Positions 43,732 to 54,045 of a DNA stretch of 64,000 nucleotides are shown here, piece by piece (the stretch's first letter is position 1; every line of letters starts with the position of its first letter). Made by a program: the position numbers and the translations under genes. Origin of the DNA: a virus; the IMG/VR virus record IMGVR_UViG_3300023184_000027, positions 62,001-126,000 of that record; one strand, given 5' to 3'. The notes under the pieces are model-generated. The model ran no database searches and was not told the DNA's origin. It was given only the letters and a program-made list of their open reading frames with translations.

Positions 43732-44667
43732 TTAAGTTATTAATTCATTTATTGTTATAGAACATTTAGTTCTTTTTTTTATATTTTCTTCCCAAGTAAT
43801 AAATTCAAGATTTTTTATATTACCAATGATTTCCGATGGTAAATTATTATTAAAACCTTCCAAAATTGAGTATTTATGGTCTAAATGATACGCTCCGTCA
43901 ATACCTGAATTACCTCGTTTGTTATAATTAATCAAATCACTTATTGGTTGTTGTCTAGTTATTTTCATAACATCATTTTTATATTTCGTAAAATCGTCAA
44001 CAATTTTCAAATACTCACTATAATTAATATCTCGATATCTTTTAATCAAACCGACAGAAACCCCCTCACTAACATTTCTACGATACATTGTTAATCCCAA
44101 ATATTTATCTATAAAAGATTTTGTTAACCCTAATTGATTTGCAATATCTTCACTATTTTTATATTCATTTAAATATAAATTCTTAATTATTTCTTTTTGT
44201 TCTTCAGATAAATTAATTTTAACTCCATTACTACGACCTTCCTTTAATATCCCTTTATCTTTCAACATTTTTTTAATAGGCGTTTTACTCACATTATATA
44301 TTTCACAGATTTTTTGTAATGACACCCCTTCTTTATATTTTTCAATAACATTATCAACATCACTATTATTAAAATGTTTTTTAATATCACCACGGTTTTC
44401 AACCCAAACATTTTTTTCTTTTAAAATATTTTTTACATTATCTCGGTTTATTTTAACTAACATAGCTATTTTACTAAAACTAACACCTTTAACATACAAT
44501 TCAACTACATTATTAACAATCTCTTCACCATATTTTTTTTTCTGATGTGTTAATGAACATTTATTACACACCCATTTTTCACGGATAGAACACTCTAATC
44601 TACTTTTAGTTGTGTAAGATTGAATACCTCCGCAATTAGGACAATTTTTATTATAATTTCTAGCCAT
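43732..44667 (-). CDS. HNH-type homing endonuclease
   Basis: A 311-residue free-standing nuclease inserted in the baseplate operon. N-terminal zinc ribbon (CPNCGG 9-14, CNKCS 35-39), then several helix-turn-helix/NUMOD-like segments (FSKIAMLVKINRDNVKNILK; LQKICEIYNVSKTPIKKMLK; SEDIANQLGLTKSFIDKYLG) and an HNH-like end GAYHLDHKYSILEGF ... NIKNLEFITWEENIKKR. Homing endonucleases cut cognate unoccupied sites to spread between phages. It has its own ATATTTAT motif. Operon neighbours appear intact on both sides. Confidence 0.8.
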   Translation of the reverse strand: MARNYNKNCPNCGGIQSYTTKSRLECSIREKWVCNKCSLTHQKKKYGEEIVNNVVELYVKGVSFSKIAMLVKINRDNVKNILKEKNVWVENRGDIKKHFNNSDVDNVIEKYKEGVSLQKICEIYNVSKTPIKKMLKDKGILKEGRSNGVKINLSEEQKEIIKNLYLNEYKNSEDIANQLGLTKSFIDKYLGLTMYRRNVSEGVSVGLIKRYRDINYSEYLKIVDDFTKYKNDVMKITRQQPISDLINYNKRGNSGIDGAYHLDHKYSILEGFNNNLPSEIIGNIKNLEFITWEENIKKRTKCSITINELIT

Positions 44668-44680
44668 ATTAATAAATATC
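44668..44680 (-). promoter_or_regulatory. Late-type promoter-like motif before the HNH gene
   Basis: The minus strand reads GATATTTATTAAT immediately before the ATG at 44667, identical to the copy at 5831-5843. It lies in a 17-base gap inside an operon. Confidence 0.4.
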
Positions 44681-44684
44681 GTTT

Positions 44685-45803
44685 TTATATTTTTATTATA
44701 TCAAAAAAACCATATCCGTATTTTTCAAGGTCACCTATATTATCAATTTCACCCATTCTTTCAAGTCTTTCCAAACCTGACTGCTTACCCCTATCAATGA
44801 AGACGTTAGATTGCACTTCTGCTTCATCAATCACATTTAATAATACTTCATTTTTTGTAATTATCGAGCAATCCGTCTCAATTGGTGCAACATTACTAAC
44901 CACAAATATTGTTGTACCATCTTCATAGTCATAATAATCAATATTATTAATACTATATCCAATGTTTAAACCATCTCTTGATATTCCTGAATATATTCCA
45001 ACAACACCCGATGTACCAGTGACTTGAAGTCCTATTATATAACCCCCATCAACTAAATCTGATTTTTTACCATAAAGTTGTAAATCTTTAACAGATGATT
45101 TTGTATATCCACTAATGATTAGAGGAGACGATGAAAACGGGTCTGTTTCACCCGGATAAACATCACAAGTTTCATCCCCATTAAAAATATAATCATACAT
45201 TAAAGGAGTTCCTGACCAATCACCCCCTGCGGGAATAAAATGTGCTGTCCCTTTTGGGTTTGTGATTACACTATTAGTAAAGGGTACTGTCACGGTTTTA
45301 ACCACCACATTAGAACCCCAAGGACTCATCCCTGACATAGTTATTGTATATTCACCACTACCCGCATAAGGATGGGAATAAAAATTGGGAGAATTTTGTG
45401 TAATAGTTTGTGGTGGTGTATTATCCCCCCAATCTATCTTATAACTAGAAAACTCCAAATATTTTTTAAATTCAGTGTCTGATGTATTATAAAAATTGTA
45501 AATATTTGGTGATGATGTGTTTGCCGAAAATAAAAAATTGGTCATAGTTTCTTTTTGTAAAACCATACCATCAAATACTGAATAATACCCTATATCTACA
45601 GTATTTTCTGTAAATAAAATGGGGATTGTTAAACCTGTTAATAAGGAATCATATTGAGTTGTCCCTGAATTATATGTACCACCAGATAAAATCTGCGTCA
45701 TAGACGAATACACATAAACATCGGTGTTTTGATACTTAACCTTAAAAATATCACCCTTAATAACTTCCGGAGAAATTTTAATATAACGATTTGTTTCTTC
45801 CAT
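44685..45803 (-). CDS. Structural protein with PKD-like domain
   Basis: A 372-residue protein with a PKD-type domain near the middle (SYKIDWGDNTPPQTI ... YAGSGEYTITMSGMSPWG, about 118-160). The C-terminus has a repeat-rich basic helix (FIDRGKQSGLERLERMGEID) that may link it to the tail. It lies 2 bases downstream of the 276-residue gene. Baseplate or fibre-connector role is inferred from context. Confidence 0.6.
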   Translation of the reverse strand: MEETNRYIKISPEVIKGDIFKVKYQNTDVYVYSSMTQILSGGTYNSGTTQYDSLLTGLTIPILFTENTVDIGYYSVFDGMVLQKETMTNFLFSANTSSPNIYNFYNTSDTEFKKYLEFSSYKIDWGDNTPPQTITQNSPNFYSHPYAGSGEYTITMSGMSPWGSNVVVKTVTVPFTNSVITNPKGTAHFIPAGGDWSGTPLMYDYIFNGDETCDVYPGETDPFSSSPLIISGYTKSSVKDLQLYGKKSDLVDGGYIIGLQVTGTSGVVGIYSGISRDGLNIGYSINNIDYYDYEDGTTIFVVSNVAPIETDCSIITKNEVLLNVIDEAEVQSNVFIDRGKQSGLERLERMGEIDNIGDLEKYGYGFFDIIKI

Positions 45804-45805
45804 AA

Positions 45806-46636
45806 TTAAGGATTAACATATTCATACCATTTTATGGAACTAGTCGTTCCCACTCTAACATCATTATCATTAATGTCTTTATCAAAAACTTGATATGTTT
45901 TTTTATCTAAATTTAATTTTACTTTATAATAAAAATTTGAATCACTAAATTGAAATAGGGTTGGCGTCAACAATATTTGGGGAGTTTTACTCATTTTAAC
46001 ATAAACACCCAATCTAGCATCAAAGAATTTTGCACTCATATAAAAAGTGTCTATATCTATAAAATCTTTTTTTCTTAACCAATATATAAAAAACCCTTCT
46101 TTATCACCCACAAAATCTAATGTGTATGACGGTATTTTTATATTAACATTTGGAATGTATTGTGAAATACTAACTGATTCAGTCGCTCCCTGTTGGACAG
46201 GGATAATTATTGTAAAATAATTTGTTTGAGATTTTCCTTCGGTTGTATCGTAAAAATCCAATTTAAAAAATGATTTGGTAAATGGTTTTTCATAATAGTA
46301 TACTTCCGATTTTGTGAATCCTTCGGGTATATAACTAGTTACCCAATCATTAGTTGTTGAGGCCGTTACTTGTGTTGAAGGATTAGTTGGAACACCCCCA
46401 TCAACACTAAAAAAATGAAAATCATATTTAATATCTGTCTTTGTATTTTCAAGATATGGCTCATGACTAAACCTAAACACCTCAAAATCGTAAGCGGTTC
46501 CAATAATTTCCTCAATAACCTCATGCTCATATATCTCAATACTATCGTCTCTACCATAAAAGTCCCATTTTAACTCTATTGGTAAATCAATATACTTGTC
46601 GGTTGCCGGTAAAACAAATTTAAATTTATTACTCAC
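45806..46636 (-). CDS. Structural protein of the baseplate operon
   Basis: A 276-residue beta-rich protein (MSNKFKFVLPATDKYIDLPI) rich in Tyr and Phe. No family recognised. It overlaps the upstream gene end by 8 bases, and it is followed by the PKD-domain gene. Membership in the virion is inferred from the operon. Confidence 0.6.
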   Translation of the reverse strand: MSNKFKFVLPATDKYIDLPIELKWDFYGRDDSIEIYEHEVIEEIIGTAYDFEVFRFSHEPYLENTKTDIKYDFHFFSVDGGVPTNPSTQVTASTTNDWVTSYIPEGFTKSEVYYYEKPFTKSFFKLDFYDTTEGKSQTNYFTIIIPVQQGATESVSISQYIPNVNIKIPSYTLDFVGDKEGFFIYWLRKKDFIDIDTFYMSAKFFDARLGVYVKMSKTPQILLTPTLFQFSDSNFYYKVKLNLDKKTYQVFDKDINDNDVRVGTTSSIKWYEYVNP

Positions 46637-48431
46637 AATTATCTATTATTGGTTCAGCTACTATTGTCTGTTCATTATAATTAGTACCCTCCGGTATTAT
46701 TCTAAAAATTATATTCTTATATGGGTAATGAACACCATTTAAGAAAGGATAATCAACACCATTTCCTTTAGGGTCAATATAACCATAAGTGTATTTATCT
46801 CTCCATATAAATCTACCCTTACTTTCCGAGTAATAAGAATAGTATGGAATATCAGCAACATTTATTTTATCACCCTCCTCAATGTAATCAGAATATTCAC
46901 TTATCGTAATACTATTGTGGGCTTGGTAATAATAACCATAAGGGTTATTTTTACTCATCATTACACCATTTGGTGATGGTGTTCCAACACTAAAAACCTC
47001 CGAATTATAGGTAATCTTATGATATAGATTAGATATGATTCTTTCTTTTTGTTCATAGTCATTCCATTCACAATAATCACCATCTAATGTATCTCCTAAT
47101 TTTAATGTTTCAACATATGTAAAATCTATTGGATTACCGTTTAATTTTAAACCTAAAGGCGTGTTATAAGTATTTAAAGGAAAATTAGTGTTAGAATCAA
47201 GATTACCATCTCTCCACCAAAAAGTAGGTAATTTATCCGTTGGGTCTAATGGTAAGTTAAATCCATACCCTTGTTTCATACCATACATCCCTAATGAACC
47301 TCTTCTACCAAACATTAAACCAAAATACCCTTTCCAAATTGTTGTAAAAAATAATTCACTTATTGGTCTTTTTTGATTATCTCTGAGAGGATTAATATCA
47401 ATATCTGTATTAAAAGATAATGTATATGATTGTGAACCTTCTTTTATCGAAACTCTAGCCGTGTGATTTGGCGTACTCCCACTACTTTCAAACTTTTTAT
47501 TAACACCAAATATGTTTTGGTCAAACCCCGCATTAGCCAATACCGCATCATTAGCATTTGTTAATATCTTATGTCTTCTAACATAATATTTTGAAATCGT
47601 TTCATTTGGTATTAAATTATTAACAATTCGTTTAAATGTTCCCTCAACATTATCATCAAAAGTTGTCCCCGTAAACCCAACATTAAAAATATTAAAAATA
47701 AACAAATCACTATTTGATTTACCATCACCTAATGTATAGACCTCAAAAGTATCTATAGTATTATAAGAAAAATTTAATTTAACAAATTCACCAACATTTA
47801 GTCCGTGTTTTACCGGACATCTAAATGATATTATGTTTAAACCATTTATTGTTGAGTTTTCAATAATAAATGGTATCCCATCGGATGCTGTCCAATCTAA
47901 AGTTTCCGTCGTTTTACTTTCTATAGCCTGAAGTTTTTTATTATAAACATTTTCAAATGGATAACTAACAAAAAAATTCCAATTATAGGTTGACGCACTT
48001 TTATTAACAAAAGTTAAATGATTATTAGGTGGTTGAGTATAACCACTAACATTATAATCACTTCTAATAAAATCAAACTCGTGATATTGGGGAAATCCTG
48101 ACCATGGAATATTTGGGTTAACTGGACAATTATTTAGAGCGGCCTGTTTTTCATTCACATAAACTAAATTATTCTCTAATGGTGTGTAATTTGTTAAACC
48201 AGTGTATGAATTTTCAAATAAAACTGAAAATTTACAAGACGGTCTAAATATGTTAGATTTTTGTCTTTCATCATCAAAAACTTGTTCTAAAGAAATATCA
48301 ATATTTCTATCAAATTCAATATTTTCTTTACTTGTTTGAATTAAAGGGACATTAAACATCAAATTAGTATTTGACGCTGTTTTATATCTTAACGACCCTA
48401 AAACTACTCTTGTATCAATTCTATTACCCAT
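46629..48431 (-). CDS. Structural protein of the baseplate operon
   Basis: A 600-residue protein (MGNRIDTRVVLGSLRYKTAS) with alternating hydrophobic/polar pattern and many Tyr and Asn residues, typical of beta-rich tail proteins. No catalytic motif or known domain recognised. It is 2 bases downstream of the giant 1845-residue gene and overlaps the following gene by 8 bases. Confidence 0.6.
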   Translation of the reverse strand: MGNRIDTRVVLGSLRYKTASNTNLMFNVPLIQTSKENIEFDRNIDISLEQVFDDERQKSNIFRPSCKFSVLFENSYTGLTNYTPLENNLVYVNEKQAALNNCPVNPNIPWSGFPQYHEFDFIRSDYNVSGYTQPPNNHLTFVNKSASTYNWNFFVSYPFENVYNKKLQAIESKTTETLDWTASDGIPFIIENSTINGLNIISFRCPVKHGLNVGEFVKLNFSYNTIDTFEVYTLGDGKSNSDLFIFNIFNVGFTGTTFDDNVEGTFKRIVNNLIPNETISKYYVRRHKILTNANDAVLANAGFDQNIFGVNKKFESSGSTPNHTARVSIKEGSQSYTLSFNTDIDINPLRDNQKRPISELFFTTIWKGYFGLMFGRRGSLGMYGMKQGYGFNLPLDPTDKLPTFWWRDGNLDSNTNFPLNTYNTPLGLKLNGNPIDFTYVETLKLGDTLDGDYCEWNDYEQKERIISNLYHKITYNSEVFSVGTPSPNGVMMSKNNPYGYYYQAHNSITISEYSDYIEEGDKINVADIPYYSYYSESKGRFIWRDKYTYGYIDPKGNGVDYPFLNGVHYPYKNIIFRIIPEGTNYNEQTIVAEPIIDNCE

Positions 48432-48433
48432 AA

Positions 48434-51400
48434 TTAATCAATAAATGTTGTGGTATCAATCCATTTAGTGGTAAACCTATCAAAAGCCGATTTACCTTTC
48501 TTTAAACCAAAATAAAAATGAAAAGGTGAACCCACAGTTACTGATTCAGACACAGGGTTATTTTGTTCCCAATTACCAAACGATTCGTCTATTTGACCTG
48601 AACCATTAACCGCATAAATATGACCTTTATAATAATTAGTTTGTGATTGATTATTTTGAGTACCTCTAAAATATCTAGAGGACTTCTCTAACCTATCTAA
48701 TGATTGATACTTTAACGATAAAAACCCACCATTAATAATCGGGTTGGTATTCCAATTATTATCTTGACCACCAAATATACTATCTTGTCCATTTATATCC
48801 CATTGGTAAAATGGTACTGATTGACTAAAAACATCAAAATAACTAAGACCACAAGGCGATAAATTAGGTTGTGTAGAATCTATTATAGTTCTTTTTGGTG
48901 TTATAAAATCTCTCACTTGGGTATTTGAAGAAAAGAAAATACCAATAACCGCATTACTCGCTGAAAATCCATTCCAATAAACAGGGTTTTGTTGTCCTGG
49001 TGGTGAATCGGGATAATCCATTGATTCAAAAGCGTTAACACCTAATTCTGAATTTATAGAAATTAACTGAGAATAATCACCATCTACTTTATATTTTGAC
49101 CTACTAAAATATTTGAGTATATTTGCACCTACTAACGCTTGTAACATTTGAGTAATAAAACTTTGATTAATTAATCGACTAATAATTAAAAGATTTAAAA
49201 TTTCAATAACATCACCATACGTTGTTGAATTTAAATTTTTCATAACATACCCGTCATAGTTATCTGACATATTAATTTCTTGTAAAAAAACACTTCTAGG
49301 CCCTAAATCTATAATTGTGGTTGGGTTTAATAAATAATTATTATTATCCCCACTTGTTGATGAACCTCTACCTTTACCGATAAAATATCCAGAATTAATT
49401 AATGAACTATTATCCTTATATGGGCTACATCTATAGTAAAAATTATTTGTTGGGTGTAATACTAATGTATTTGTACAATACTCCGAATTAGCAGTGTTTG
49501 GTTGATTACCAGTCGGACTATTAAATGTAACATTGTTTGTGAACGAATAAGCATATAAACTACCGTTTATCCAATTATTAGCAAATGTATGAGACCAAAC
49601 ATTTCTACAAGCACCTAAATTTATACTACTTCTAGATATCCACTCCGTTAATAACCCAATATCTCTACCTAAAGAAATGAATATTGTTGTTACCACAATA
49701 TAACAACCACCTTTAAAAATTCTTTTCCCATTAAATTCCTCACACCCACCATGATTTATTTGAATATTCCCATTACCGTCATCCCCATAACAATCCAAAG
49801 GTACTGAATCAACACAACTGAATGAATCAATAACTGCACTAGTAAAATTTGTTGTTCCTTGGGCAATATCCTGTCCGTTCCCACTTGCGCCTGATGACGC
49901 AGAGGCCGTTTCACTAATAACACCCACAAGACCATCATCAGGTATATCATATATTGCAAAAGTTTCATTATGTTGTAAAACAAATCCATTACAACAACTT
50001 GATTGAACATAAGTTGATGTTGGTAATCTGTCAGACCTCATAACCATTTTTCTAGGGTTAGTCGGTGTTAATTTATATGTTAATGTATTACCAGTCATAT
50101 TATACACCGGAGAAAAATAATTACCCTTCCAATTATAATTTGTGGCATCAGTACCAGAAGATGTTGATGGATTATAAATCGTTAATCCCATATAAAATAA
50201 TGAACCTCCCTCAACAATTTCATTAACATAATAACCTCTATTAGTATTAGATGTTTGAGTATTTCCAAAAATGTTGGTGGTCCAAGAAGAAAATGTTCCA
50301 GAACCTAATTTAGCGGTTACATTAACCACTAAAACACCTGTTAAAGGTAAATAAGATACAACATCACCACTGAATTTGACCGAATTAGAATTTGTTATCA
50401 CTAAATTTTGACCTATCGTATAAGATAATCCTAAATAGGTGGTTAAAGATTGGTTCGTTCCCACCGTTAAAGTTGATACATTTATACTAGTCGTTGATTG
50501 ACCTATTTTTGGTAATGAATTCTGTGAAGAGTCATATACGTAACACCAATCCATACACGTTGATAACACGTTACGAGTACAAGCTGTTGTCTTAACATTC
50601 CATTCGTTGGTAAAATCATTACTTGATTTCACATTTAACCCATATGTTGGGTTCGTTTGAGCCCCTTTATTTATCTGAAGAGGGTCAGTTAACCCATTTG
50701 GTGGCGCATCACAAGTAGGTTGGAAATTAATTTGTCTATTATCTAATGATGAATAAAAACTCACCAAATTAGAATTAAAACTGGTAAAACCGGAAGACCC
50801 TAAATTAGGTGTAAATGTAAATGTATCATAATATAATTTATTTCCTGAATAACTATCTGTAGTTAGATTGTCAGGTATATCAGTTTTATTATGACTCACA
50901 TTTAAAAATTTTCCTTGTATTGGATAATTAATTTTATAATTACCATTAACTATTAATTTTGAGTCTTGACCCATAGGTTTCCCAAATAAAAGATTTAAAT
51001 CATATTGGATTGGAACTCTAGGTGAGTTAGGGTCTACACCTCTATTTAGTATTAAAATACATGATTTATCGTAATCTTTAATAAATTCAATTGGTTTTTT
51101 ATTTATTGGGAATTTTTCAGTCCCGTCTGTTTTAAAATCACCCTCAAAACAGTTTTCATCTAATGTTGGGCCACCATTAAATCTTTGAATATACATATCA
51201 TTACTTAAAAAACGACTAATAAATGAATTAGGCATTGTCGAACCACTATTGGATGTAAAATCCGAATACGTCATCCCCGTTATAATTTGGAAATATTCTA
51301 AATCTATTGGATAATTATAATAATCAGTTTGACCTGATTGAGTGAAAAATACATCATATTGTATTGGGATATTACCAGAACCGTTTGGGTTAGCGTATTC

Positions 51401-53971
51401 AAAATTAATTGTAGTGTTACCACTAATAGTTGTTCCTGTTATAGCATGATTACCAAACTGATTCCCATCAACATTAGTATACCCACTAAATAAATTAATA
51501 TCTTTAGTTAAATAAGGGTTTTGAAATGTCACTATTTGTCCCGGAGTTAAATTATTGAATGTAGATTTATCACATATAATAACTACTGCATTATCAAAAT
51601 GTGATTTTGGGTTGTTACCCCCATTTTTACTAGGTTCAATACTTACTTTAATTCTATTAACACCCCCACCAGGATTATTAGGTGATTTATCAAAATATTT
51701 CGCCTTAGTATTAAATAAATTAATTCTTTCCGCCAAAGTTAAACTAGACGTAAACACATAATCAGTTTCTTGACCACCACCACCAGCATCATAAGAAATT
51801 GCATTTACAACAGGAAGTCCGGCACTATTGTCATTTTGACCTGATGGAACATTCCCCGTAAATATTGACACAACAGCATTTTTTGTACTTGCGCTAACAT
51901 TATTACCCGGGATTTTATATATCATACTACTCACCTTTAAAGGTAATGAAGATGAACTCAACAAATTTGATGGTGTATCATCTAAGTATATATAAGGACA
52001 AGGGATTTCATCCGAATTACTATTAACATCTTTAGCAGCCTCTTTAATTTCATCAGACGCTGTTCCATCTGAACCAGGGTCGTTACCAACGGAACAATCA
52101 CATAAATCACAATCAGGGTAAGTTAATAATGGTAATGAAATCCCTTTTAAATTCATTTTCCATAACTCCCTTAAAAACACAACTAAAAGAGTTATGATTA
52201 TTATATATTGAGCAATTTCCAATAAAAACCCAACAATTAATCCTAAAGCGTATGGAACAGTACCCGCAATTTCAATACCAAGTATAACAATCATTACCGT
52301 AAAATAAGTGATTGCTGCCGGCACAATAATAACTCTTAATAAATAAACTAAAAAATATAAAATATGTGTAACAATTAATAAAACATATAAGATAGGTCTA
52401 AAAACCATCATTAAAAATGAATACAAAATATAGATAATGTCAAATCTCATATTAGAATCGTTTGTTGGGAATTTATTATTCTCACTCTCACAACTTTCAT
52501 CAAGAATATTCTTTATACCTATAAATCTATCAGGCGATATTCCCTGTCTGTATTTATCCATTAATTGAGAAACCGTATAAACTTTATTATATCGCATAAT
52601 ATAAAATTTATCGTCACAGTTAATCGCTTCTTGTATCATATTACGACCAATATCCTCATTTGAACCCGTTGTTGACCCAGTATATCCGTAATCCGCCCAA
52701 TCTAAACTAAATGCGTATGATTTCATCGCCAAATCATAAGGGGTATTAACACTTCTATTACCACTAATTAAAGGGTCGCTTCCACTTGTTGACCAACCGT
52801 GTTCTTTAATATTTGGTAATAAAAAATAACCTCTTTTTACTCTTTCCGATAAGGATGGTGATTGAGACCATTTAACTTTAAAACGATATTTACCTTTGGT
52901 TGGTATACCTTTTTTAGGGTCGTTCGACAATACTTGTTCACCAAATTCATTAGTTACATAATAATCTAAATTCATCGGGACATCCAACAACCACGTCCCA
53001 TTTTCATCAATAACTTTACCCCCCGATTCTAAATCAACCGATTCTAACACCGGTCTTCCATCACTATCTTGGAAAATGGTTTGTCGTATCGCCAATATTT
53101 CACCAGGACCTGTTGTTAACCCACATAAATAACCACCTTTACCTCTTACTTTACAATTTCTTTTTATTGCCGCATCATCATTTGTTGATATAATAGAGCC
53201 CATAAAAATTGCTGTGGGAGTTATATCAATACCCGATTCTGAAGATAAATCAAAATCTGTTCTAGTTATACCCAAATTACATATTTCAGGTTGACCCCAC
53301 AATGGTTCAACTTGCACAACTCTATTTATTGTTATTAATTGAGGTAATTCCCTTAAATTACTTGAGGATTTAAATGATGTTCCAGCAACTTGGGAAGGCG
53401 TCGCTATTCCCATTCTAATTAAATCTTGAGGTGATAATGAAAATTCTCCAATATCCGATAAATCAATGTCTACCACAATTGTTTGACTCCCTATTGGAAG
53501 TCCGAATATCATATAATCACCGCTAGAATTTGTTACAGTAGAATATTTATAATATTTATCATAAACTTTAATTAGAGGGGGGTCAACTAAAACATCTTTT
53601 CTTGTAAAAAATGTTCCTGTTGGTATGTGAGCACTATAGGAAGGTTTATATGGTAATAAATTATATCTATAACCATCTTCATTTAAATCGGTTAATGTTT
53701 TATATGGATATATTTCAGAAATTTCTTGGTCCAATTCATCAACACTATCTAAAGGTATAAAAACAGATACTTTAGCATTTGGAATACCAAAACCATTATT
53801 AACACTTACTCTACCAACAAGCACACCATAATCCGAACATTGTCTTGTATAAATTTGACTTTGTAATATTTTTAGAGATAATATTTCTAAATACTCAAAT
53901 TCTTGGTCTATTAAAATTTTTACAGATTTATCAACTCCAGGTTCTGTTCTTATTCTATATGTGTTTGACAT
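48434..53971 (-). CDS. Giant structural protein with a transmembrane cluster
   Basis: An 1845-residue protein, the largest here. N-terminal 350 residues look like beta-sandwich carboxypeptidase-regulatory-like domains (GRVSVNNGFGIPNAKVSVFI ... SGDYMIFGLPIGSQTIVVDI). Residues about 507-605 are strongly hydrophobic with 3-4 transmembrane helices (IIYILYSFLMMVFRPILYVL; IVILGIEIAGTVPYALGLIV; YIIIITLLVVFLREL), followed by a CDLCDC cluster. Residues about 1150-1233 match an insert in the collagen-like fibre. Hydrophobic helices in a baseplate-operon protein suggest membrane contact during infection; that is inference. Confidence 0.7.
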   Translation of the reverse strand: MSNTYRIRTEPGVDKSVKILIDQEFEYLEILSLKILQSQIYTRQCSDYGVLVGRVSVNNGFGIPNAKVSVFIPLDSVDELDQEISEIYPYKTLTDLNEDGYRYNLLPYKPSYSAHIPTGTFFTRKDVLVDPPLIKVYDKYYKYSTVTNSSGDYMIFGLPIGSQTIVVDIDLSDIGEFSLSPQDLIRMGIATPSQVAGTSFKSSSNLRELPQLITINRVVQVEPLWGQPEICNLGITRTDFDLSSESGIDITPTAIFMGSIISTNDDAAIKRNCKVRGKGGYLCGLTTGPGEILAIRQTIFQDSDGRPVLESVDLESGGKVIDENGTWLLDVPMNLDYYVTNEFGEQVLSNDPKKGIPTKGKYRFKVKWSQSPSLSERVKRGYFLLPNIKEHGWSTSGSDPLISGNRSVNTPYDLAMKSYAFSLDWADYGYTGSTTGSNEDIGRNMIQEAINCDDKFYIMRYNKVYTVSQLMDKYRQGISPDRFIGIKNILDESCESENNKFPTNDSNMRFDIIYILYSFLMMVFRPILYVLLIVTHILYFLVYLLRVIIVPAAITYFTVMIVILGIEIAGTVPYALGLIVGFLLEIAQYIIIITLLVVFLRELWKMNLKGISLPLLTYPDCDLCDCSVGNDPGSDGTASDEIKEAAKDVNSNSDEIPCPYIYLDDTPSNLLSSSSLPLKVSSMIYKIPGNNVSASTKNAVVSIFTGNVPSGQNDNSAGLPVVNAISYDAGGGGQETDYVFTSSLTLAERINLFNTKAKYFDKSPNNPGGGVNRIKVSIEPSKNGGNNPKSHFDNAVVIICDKSTFNNLTPGQIVTFQNPYLTKDINLFSGYTNVDGNQFGNHAITGTTISGNTTINFEYANPNGSGNIPIQYDVFFTQSGQTDYYNYPIDLEYFQIITGMTYSDFTSNSGSTMPNSFISRFLSNDMYIQRFNGGPTLDENCFEGDFKTDGTEKFPINKKPIEFIKDYDKSCILILNRGVDPNSPRVPIQYDLNLLFGKPMGQDSKLIVNGNYKINYPIQGKFLNVSHNKTDIPDNLTTDSYSGNKLYYDTFTFTPNLGSSGFTSFNSNLVSFYSSLDNRQINFQPTCDAPPNGLTDPLQINKGAQTNPTYGLNVKSSNDFTNEWNVKTTACTRNVLSTCMDWCYVYDSSQNSLPKIGQSTTSINVSTLTVGTNQSLTTYLGLSYTIGQNLVITNSNSVKFSGDVVSYLPLTGVLVVNVTAKLGSGTFSSWTTNIFGNTQTSNTNRGYYVNEIVEGGSLFYMGLTIYNPSTSSGTDATNYNWKGNYFSPVYNMTGNTLTYKLTPTNPRKMVMRSDRLPTSTYVQSSCCNGFVLQHNETFAIYDIPDDGLVGVISETASASSGASGNGQDIAQGTTNFTSAVIDSFSCVDSVPLDCYGDDGNGNIQINHGGCEEFNGKRIFKGGCYIVVTTIFISLGRDIGLLTEWISRSSINLGACRNVWSHTFANNWINGSLYAYSFTNNVTFNSPTGNQPNTANSEYCTNTLVLHPTNNFYYRCSPYKDNSSLINSGYFIGKGRGSSTSGDNNNYLLNPTTIIDLGPRSVFLQEINMSDNYDGYVMKNLNSTTYGDVIEILNLLIISRLINQSFITQMLQALVGANILKYFSRSKYKVDGDYSQLISINSELGVNAFESMDYPDSPPGQQNPVYWNGFSASNAVIGIFFSSNTQVRDFITPKRTIIDSTQPNLSPCGLSYFDVFSQSVPFYQWDINGQDSIFGGQDNNWNTNPIINGGFLSLKYQSLDRLEKSSRYFRGTQNNQSQTNYYKGHIYAVNGSGQIDESFGNWEQNNPVSESVTVGSPFHFYFGLKKGKSAFDRFTTKWIDTTTFID

Positions 53972-54045
53972 ATTAATCTTTTTAAATAAATAGTTTATTT
54001 ACTATTTTAAAAAGATAATCCATTTTTTTTCAAAATAAATTGTGA

